A DNA stretch of 64,000 nucleotides from Deferribacteres bacterium. Its GTDB lineage: Bacteria; Chrysiogenota; Deferribacteres; Deferribacterales; Geovibrionaceae. Of the stretch, positions 60,486 to 64,000 are shown piece after piece. The notes below the pieces were generated by a model that made no database searches, had not been told where the DNA came from, and saw only the letters and a program-made list of their open reading frames with translations. The position numbers and the translations under genes were made by a program. Where the stretch lies: the NCBI GenBank assembly GCA_023395255.1, contig JAEWZN010000007.1, positions 418,440-482,439 of the forward strand. Reading direction: 5' to 3'. Position 1 is the stretch's first letter. Each line of letters begins with the position of its first letter.

Positions 60486-60902
60486 TTAACCTACAAGCTC
60501 AAGAGCAGAGAAGAAGTATGCGATTTCTGTTGCTGCGGTTTCGGGTGCATCGGAACCGTGAGTTGCGTTGTTGTCGATGTTTTTGCCGAACTCTTTTCTG
60601 AGCGTGCCTTCTGCCGCTTCTGCTGGGTTAGTTGCGCCCATGAGGTTTCTCCATTCTTTAATGGCTCCCTCTTTTTCAAGAACCATAACCACACAGGGGC
60701 CGCTGCTCATGAAGCTGGTGAGGTCGTTGAAGAAGGGTCTTGCGCTGTGAACTGCGTAGAAGCCTTCAGCCTCTTTTTTTGACATGAATATTTTTTTGAG
60801 GGCAACAATTTTGAAGCCTTCTTTTTCGATGCGGGCAAGGATGTTGCCTGTGTTGCCGGCGGCAGTTGCATCAGGTTTTACGATTGCGAAAGTTCTTTCC
60901 AT
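60486..60902 (-). CDS. ndk: Nucleoside diphosphate kinase
   Basis: A 138-residue kinase that balances nucleoside triphosphates. '[13 protein letters not shown]' is the standard start, '[21 protein letters not shown]' the nucleotide-binding helix region, and phospho-His H115 lies in 'NATHGSDAP'. GGAGGT precedes the ATG at 60902, so the 19 upstream in-frame codons are not used. It opens the run ndk-thrC-queA-tgt-yajC-secD-secF. Confidence 0.98.
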   Translation of the reverse strand: MERTFAIVKPDATAAGNTGNILARIEKEGFKIVALKKIFMSKKEAEGFYAVHSARPFFNDLTSFMSSGPCVVMVLEKEGAIKEWRNLMGATNPAEAAEGTLRKEFGKNIDNNATHGSDAPETAATEIAYFFSALELVG

Positions 60903-60993
60903 TTCAGACCTCCATATACTAAAGCAAGCTATATAAACAGAACTGAGTGGAAAAATCAACCGTTTCGGGCGGAATTTAAAGGGAAAAGGGGAA

Positions 60994-61014
60994 GGCGGCC
61001 TGGAAAAAGCCGCC
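60994..61014 (-). terminator. Hairpin after the cupin gene
   Basis: On the minus strand GGCGGC and GCCGCC arms with a nine-base loop, followed by TTCCCCTTTT. It lies 20 bases past the cupin stop and separates the cupin/rhodanese pair from ndk. Confidence 0.6.
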
Positions 61015-61034
61015 CTTTATGATGAAATTTTCTT

Positions 61035-61379
61035 TTATTCCAGTATCAGTGCTATAAAAGACAGATTTTTGTCAGTTTTATTGGCTATGGAGTGCGCCTC
61101 GCCTTTGGCGGTGATCATCATGTCGCCGGGAGTGAGTACGTCTTCCCGTCCGTTGTCGTTAACTTCGGCGAATCCGTCCAGAAGAACGTAAATCTCCATA
61201 TCTTTTTCGTGGTAGTGATAGCCTACAGATGCTTCCGGCGGGAGATCCATGAAAGCGAAGGCCATAATCTGCCCTCCGTACTGTTTCGCCGCTTCATAGG
61301 GAATCTGAACTGCGGTTCCCGTTCCTCCCCTCGGTTTTTCGATGTGCTTAGCCTCAATATCGCTTACGCGTACTATCAT
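61035..61379 (-). CDS. Cupin domain protein
   Basis: A 114-residue single-domain cupin. Motif 1 reads 'VGYHYHEKDMEIYVLLDGFAEV' with two His and a Glu as metal ligands; motif 2 reads 'LTPGDMMITAKGEAHSIANKTD' with the last His. The substrate is not predictable. The ATG overlaps the stop of the rhodanese-like gene upstream (ATGA), so the two are co-translated. Confidence 0.85.
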   Translation of the reverse strand: MIVRVSDIEAKHIEKPRGGTGTAVQIPYEAAKQYGGQIMAFAFMDLPPEASVGYHYHEKDMEIYVLLDGFAEVNDNGREDVLTPGDMMITAKGEAHSIANKTDKNLSFIALILE

Positions 61380-61789
61380 ATTGCCTCCTTGGGTTTATAC
61401 ACGGAAGTATAAATCATCTGAGCGTCAAGATAGTATATATTATCGGTTTTGTAACCTTTTTCCTTAAGGAACTGGTAGGCCAGCCTGCACTCCCTGCCGG
61501 ACTTGCAGTAAAGGACGGTTTTCCTGTCGTCAAGAATGCTTTCTGCAAGTTTACGGAAGGCCTGAGGCGGTATATTTTCAGCCCCTTTGAGGTGATGCAT
61601 TTTAAAATGGGCGGAGTCCGATAAATCAATAAGGCGGAGATTCTGTTTTGTTTTGAGCATATGCATCAAATAATCAAAATCGATTGCGCCGTTTTCGATG
61701 TCCTCTCTTCGGGTCATATGCGTGTAGATATACGAGAGACACACAAGCGTTAAAGCTCCTCCCAGACCTGTCAATAAACTGTTTATCAT
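61376..61789 (-). CDS. Membrane-anchored rhodanese domain protein
   Basis: A 137-residue protein. One N-terminal membrane helix (~5-22, 'LLTGLGGALTLVCLSYIYTH') is followed by a rhodanese domain with 'LRLIDLSDSAHFKMHHLKGAENIP' and active-site Cys C95 in 'LYCKSGRECRLA'; C101 is close by. The terminal GGxxxW of most rhodaneses is replaced by 'LDAQMIYTS'. The ATG at 61789 has GGGG upstream; a GTG six codons earlier is less likely. It may handle sulfane sulfur at the inner membrane. Confidence 0.82.
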   Translation of the reverse strand: MINSLLTGLGGALTLVCLSYIYTHMTRREDIENGAIDFDYLMHMLKTKQNLRLIDLSDSAHFKMHHLKGAENIPPQAFRKLAESILDDRKTVLYCKSGRECRLAYQFLKEKGYKTDNIYYLDAQMIYTSVYKPKEAI

Positions 61790-61902
61790 AATAAACCCCG
61801 TGAACACACGTTCTTAATCAATTATGCACAAATGATCTTAAAAAATAAAGCGGAAATGAACGTATAAATAAAAAAGGTTTTTAAAAAAATAATGTACAGA
61901 TT

Positions 61903-61931
61903 TTGCGGTTCCTATTAAAATCATGTATCAT
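61903..61931 (+). promoter_or_regulatory. Candidate promoter of ispF
   Basis: TTGCGG (61903-61908), 17 bases, TATCAT (61926-61931), 22 bases before the GTG start of ispF. The -35 box is weak. Confidence 0.4.
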
Positions 61932-61953
61932 TCCGTTTAGGGAGAATTGAGAA

Positions 61954-62433
61954 GTGAAATTAAGAGTCGGCAGCGGGTTTGATGCCCACAGGTTTGCAGA
62001 GGAGAGAAAACTGATCATCGGCGGAGTGGAGATCCCTTATGAAAAGGGGCTTGCCGGACACAGTGATGCTGATGTTCTTCTTCACGCGCTTACGGATGCC
62101 ATAGCCGGCGCTGCTCTCCATACTGATATAGGCGGACTGTTCCCGGATACTGACAGTAAATATAAGGGGATAGATTCCCGCATTCTCCTGAGAGAGGCCG
62201 TACGTCTGGCCGCAGGGGAAGGGTGGAGAGTTGTTAACGCCGACTCCACTATAATAGCGCAGATGCCGAAAATGGCTCCCTATATATATGATATGCGCAG
62301 GAATATAGCTGATGATCTCGGTGTATATATAGATGAGGTAAGTGTTAAGGCAACAACAACGGAAAAGATGGGTTTTACCGGAAGGGGCGAGGGTATTGCC
62401 GCTTCTGCGACCGTTCTTATAGAAAAAATATAA
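61954..62433 (+). CDS. ispF: 2-C-methyl-D-erythritol 2,4-cyclodiphosphate synthase
   Basis: A 159-residue MEP-pathway enzyme. Zinc ligands are D10 and H12 in 'GSGFDAHRF', with a third His in '[19 protein letters not shown]'. '[18 protein letters not shown]' and '[23 protein letters not shown]' are family blocks. It starts with GTG; GGGAG lies about ten bases upstream. The binding-protein gene follows 15 bases after its stop. Confidence 0.97.
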   Translation: MKLRVGSGFDAHRFAEERKLIIGGVEIPYEKGLAGHSDADVLLHALTDAIAGAALHTDIGGLFPDTDSKYKGIDSRILLREAVRLAAGEGWRVVNADSTIIAQMPKMAPYIYDMRRNIADDLGVYIDEVSVKATTTEKMGFTGRGEGIAASATVLIEKI

Positions 62434-62448
62434 TTTATTGAGGTTGGT

Positions 62449-63567
62449 ATGAAAAAGTTATTGGTATTCGCACTGCTGCTGGTTTCAGCGACGGCTTTCG
62501 CCGGAACAATCAAGCTTGGGGCTCTTTTTTCAGTGACAGGCCCCGCGGGCTATCTCGGTCTTCCCGAAAAGCAGACAGTGGAAATGCTGGTTGATCAGGT
62601 GAATGCCGCAGGCGGAATCAACGGCAATAAGATAGAGCTTGTGTTCTATGATACGCAGGGGGATGAGAACAGAACCCTCAGCTACTTCAAGCGTCTTGCC
62701 ACAAAGGATAAGGTTGTTGCTGTCCTCGGCCCGACCAGAACCGGTTCAACTCTGGTAATAAAAGACCTTGCGGAGAGGTTTAAGCTTCCTCTCATCTCCT
62801 GCGCCACAAGCCAGCAGATTGTTACACCTGTAAATAAATATGTCTTCAAAACTGCCCAGTCTGATACCCTCGTGGTGGAAAAACTGTTCGAGCACCTTGT
62901 CAAAAGCGGCAAGAAGAAGATAGCGATCATCACCGAGCAGAGCGGCTACGGCACGACAGGCAGGGATGCCCTTCTGGAAGTTGCTCCGAAGTACGGCGTC
63001 AATATAGCTATTGAGGAAAAATTCCGTGATACGGATAAGGATATGACGAGCCAGCTTGCCAAAATCAAAGCGGCTGATGTGGATGCGGTAATCTGCTGGG
63101 GAGTAGGGCCTGCTCCTGCAATTATAGCGCGTAATGCCAAGGCTCTCGGCATGGGCAATATATATATGACACAGGGTGCGGCTTCAGCCAAGTTTATTGA
63201 ACTTGCGGGTGATGCGGCCGACGGCATAAAGCTCACCGCGGGCAGAATCATAGTTGCTGACCAGCTTCCCGAAGGTGACAGATATAAAAAGGTGCTGATG
63301 GATTACAAAAAGAACTTTGAATCCAGATTCAATGCTCCCGTAAGCGCTTTCGGCGGACATGCCTACGATGCATTCCATATATTTAAGATAGCTTATGAAA
63401 AATCCAAAGGCGACCTGAACAAGCTTCCCGCAGAGATAGAAAAGGTGAAGGGATTCATCGGCATAGCCGGAGAATTCAATATGTCTCCCTCTGATCACAC
63501 CGGGCTTACTAAGGATGCATTCGTGATAGTTGAGATTAAAAACGGCAAGTTCATTCTCGCCGAATAA
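62449..63567 (+). CDS. LivJ-type periplasmic amino-acid binding protein
   Basis: A 372-residue ABC-transporter binding protein of the branched-chain amino acid class. Signal peptide 1-18 ('MKKLLVFALLLVSATAFA') has no lipobox Cys. The mature protein begins 'GTIKLGALFSVTGPAGYLGLPEKQ' and shows 'LVDQVNAAGGINGNKIELVFYDTQGD', 'VLGPTRTGSTLVIKDLAE' and 'SAFGGHAYDAFHIFKIAYEKS'. GAGG precedes the ATG. No permease or ATPase genes follow, so it is an orphan here and its ligand is unknown. The 3' flank is the promoter array at 63625. Confidence 0.9.
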   Translation: MKKLLVFALLLVSATAFAGTIKLGALFSVTGPAGYLGLPEKQTVEMLVDQVNAAGGINGNKIELVFYDTQGDENRTLSYFKRLATKDKVVAVLGPTRTGSTLVIKDLAERFKLPLISCATSQQIVTPVNKYVFKTAQSDTLVVEKLFEHLVKSGKKKIAIITEQSGYGTTGRDALLEVAPKYGVNIAIEEKFRDTDKDMTSQLAKIKAADVDAVICWGVGPAPAIIARNAKALGMGNIYMTQGAASAKFIELAGDAADGIKLTAGRIIVADQLPEGDRYKKVLMDYKKNFESRFNAPVSAFGGHAYDAFHIFKIAYEKSKGDLNKLPAEIEKVKGFIGIAGEFNMSPSDHTGLTKDAFVIVEIKNGKFILAE

Positions 63568-63624
63568 GTAAATAGCTTATAATACACAGTAAATAAAAAA
63601 ATTAAAATTTTTCAAAATAAACGG

Positions 63625-63653
63625 TTGACTTCTTCCTGCCGTTTTCGTATAAC
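63625..63653 (+). promoter_or_regulatory. Tandem promoter P1 (rRNA type)
   Basis: TTGACT (63625-63630), 17 bases, TATAAC (63648-63653), followed by TACCTTCC, identical to the start of the P3 transcript. Confidence 0.8.
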
Positions 63654-63746
63654 TACCTTCCGCTGCACGGGAGACCGGGTGGCGGAAGGGTCTAAAGCCC
63701 TGATGAGAAAGACGAAATAAAAGTTAAAAGTTTTCTTAAAAACATG

Positions 63747-63775
63747 TTGACTTAATCCGCAGCTTTCTTTATAAC
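63747..63775 (+). promoter_or_regulatory. Tandem promoter P2 (rRNA type)
   Basis: TTGACT (63747-63752), 17 bases, TATAAC (63770-63775), followed by AACTTTCC. Confidence 0.8.
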
Positions 63776-63893
63776 AACTTTCCTCTCCGGGACGGGCTTG
63801 AGTGCCGCAGAAGGGAGAGGGATAAGTTTTCCAGAAGTGTTTGACAGAAGAATAAGTCGTTAAGGCGGTTGATAAAACTTTTAAAAAAAGTAG

Positions 63894-63922
63894 TTGACAT
63901 CCTTGGTGGAATTTCTTATAAC
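63894..63922 (+). promoter_or_regulatory. Tandem promoter P3 (rRNA type)
   Basis: TTGACA (63894-63899, perfect -35), 17 bases, TATAAC (63917-63922), followed by TACCTTCC as in P1. A run of A lies upstream (63883-63889), a possible UP element. Confidence 0.82.
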
Positions 63923-64000
63923 TACCTTCCCTTGGAGATTGAGCTTAGTTGCTTGAGAGTCCGGGGGCTGTTGTTTGAAAGAGGAATTTGCTGAGGGGTT

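Larger units (their letters stand above)
63568..64000 (+). other. Non-coding region upstream of a probable rRNA operon
   Basis: The last 433 bases have no gene. They hold an A+T-rich spacer, three tandem strong promoters (63625, 63747, 63894) and their leader segments. After the first and second promoters the leader contains an inverted repeat (CCTTCCGC at 63656-63663 with GCGGAAGG at 63682-63689; CCTCTCC at 63782-63788 with GGAGAGG at 63814-63820). No tRNA or 16S sequence is reached before the window ends. Confidence 0.7.

Noticed and set aside
63841..63869. A fourth TTGACA between P2 and P3 in the rRNA-type promoter array.
   Set aside because: No -10-like sequence lies 16-18 bases downstream (GGCGGT there).

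Overview
The window reads as a stretch of chromosome from a free-living, flagellated Gram-negative bacterium with roughly half G+C. Several traits point to a deep-branching anaerobe such as a Deferribacterota member (Geovibrio/Denitrovibrio/Seleniivibrio type): a futalosine-pathway menaquinone gene (mqnC), glycogen metabolism built from GH57 enzymes, FlhF/FlhG/FliA flagellar control, a CIRCE-controlled groESL, and SecDF-YajC beside tgt/queA. The phylum is an inference from gene content; I cannot run a search. No insertion sequence, prophage, CRISPR array or tRNA was seen.

Layout. 3-9966 (+): glycogen/alpha-glucan operon (phosphohexomutase tail, GH57 hydrolase, GH57 4-alpha-glucanotransferase, GalT-like transferase, GT5 glycogen synthase, DUF4912 protein, GH57 branching enzyme, then ferritin), closed by a terminator. 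10009-12917 (-): khtT-khtU cation/proton antiporter, 3-methyladenine glycosylase and a secreted DsrE-like protein. 13052-15178 (-): groES-groEL with CIRCE, promoter and terminator. 15240-22586 (-): GAF histidine kinase, FapA/DUF342 protein, uvrA and an AmiC-type amidase, tightly packed. 22699-23802 (-): mqnC followed by a palindromic repeat. 23966-28483 (+): OmpR-type response regulator and HAMP kinase, then a GT39 (ArnT-like) and a GT2 (polyprenyl-phosphate sugar synthase-like) enzyme.

28539-52715 (+) is a long motility and chemotaxis region: fliR-flhB-flhA-flhF-flhG-(67-aa membrane protein)-fliA-cheB; then fliM-fliN/Y-cheY-cheZ; a repeat-rich gap in which the cheZ 3' end is duplicated; cheA (no P2 domain, C-terminal receiver) with three envelope proteins; a partner-switching module (PAS-PAS-PP2C phosphatase, STAS, STAS-HEAT fusion) ending in cheR; and a last group of small basic protein, PilZ-like, DUF2802-like, FliK-like and MscS-type genes. 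52760-53716 (+): an IclR regulator preceded by a palindrome that may be its own operator.

53721-61789 (-): a TM2 protein, the seven-gene run ndk-thrC-queA-tgt-yajC-secD-secF, and a cupin/rhodanese pair. 61903-63567 (+): ispF and an orphan LivJ-type periplasmic binding protein. The last 400 bases carry three near-identical strong promoters in tandem, each TTGAC(T/A)-17-TATAAC, of the kind found before an rRNA operon, so an rRNA operon probably begins just past the right edge. The best leads are the palindromic repeat family with the duplicated cheZ tail, the STAS/STAS-HEAT/PP2C module linked to cheR, the unknown envelope trio after cheA, and the triple promoter with its inverted-repeat leaders.
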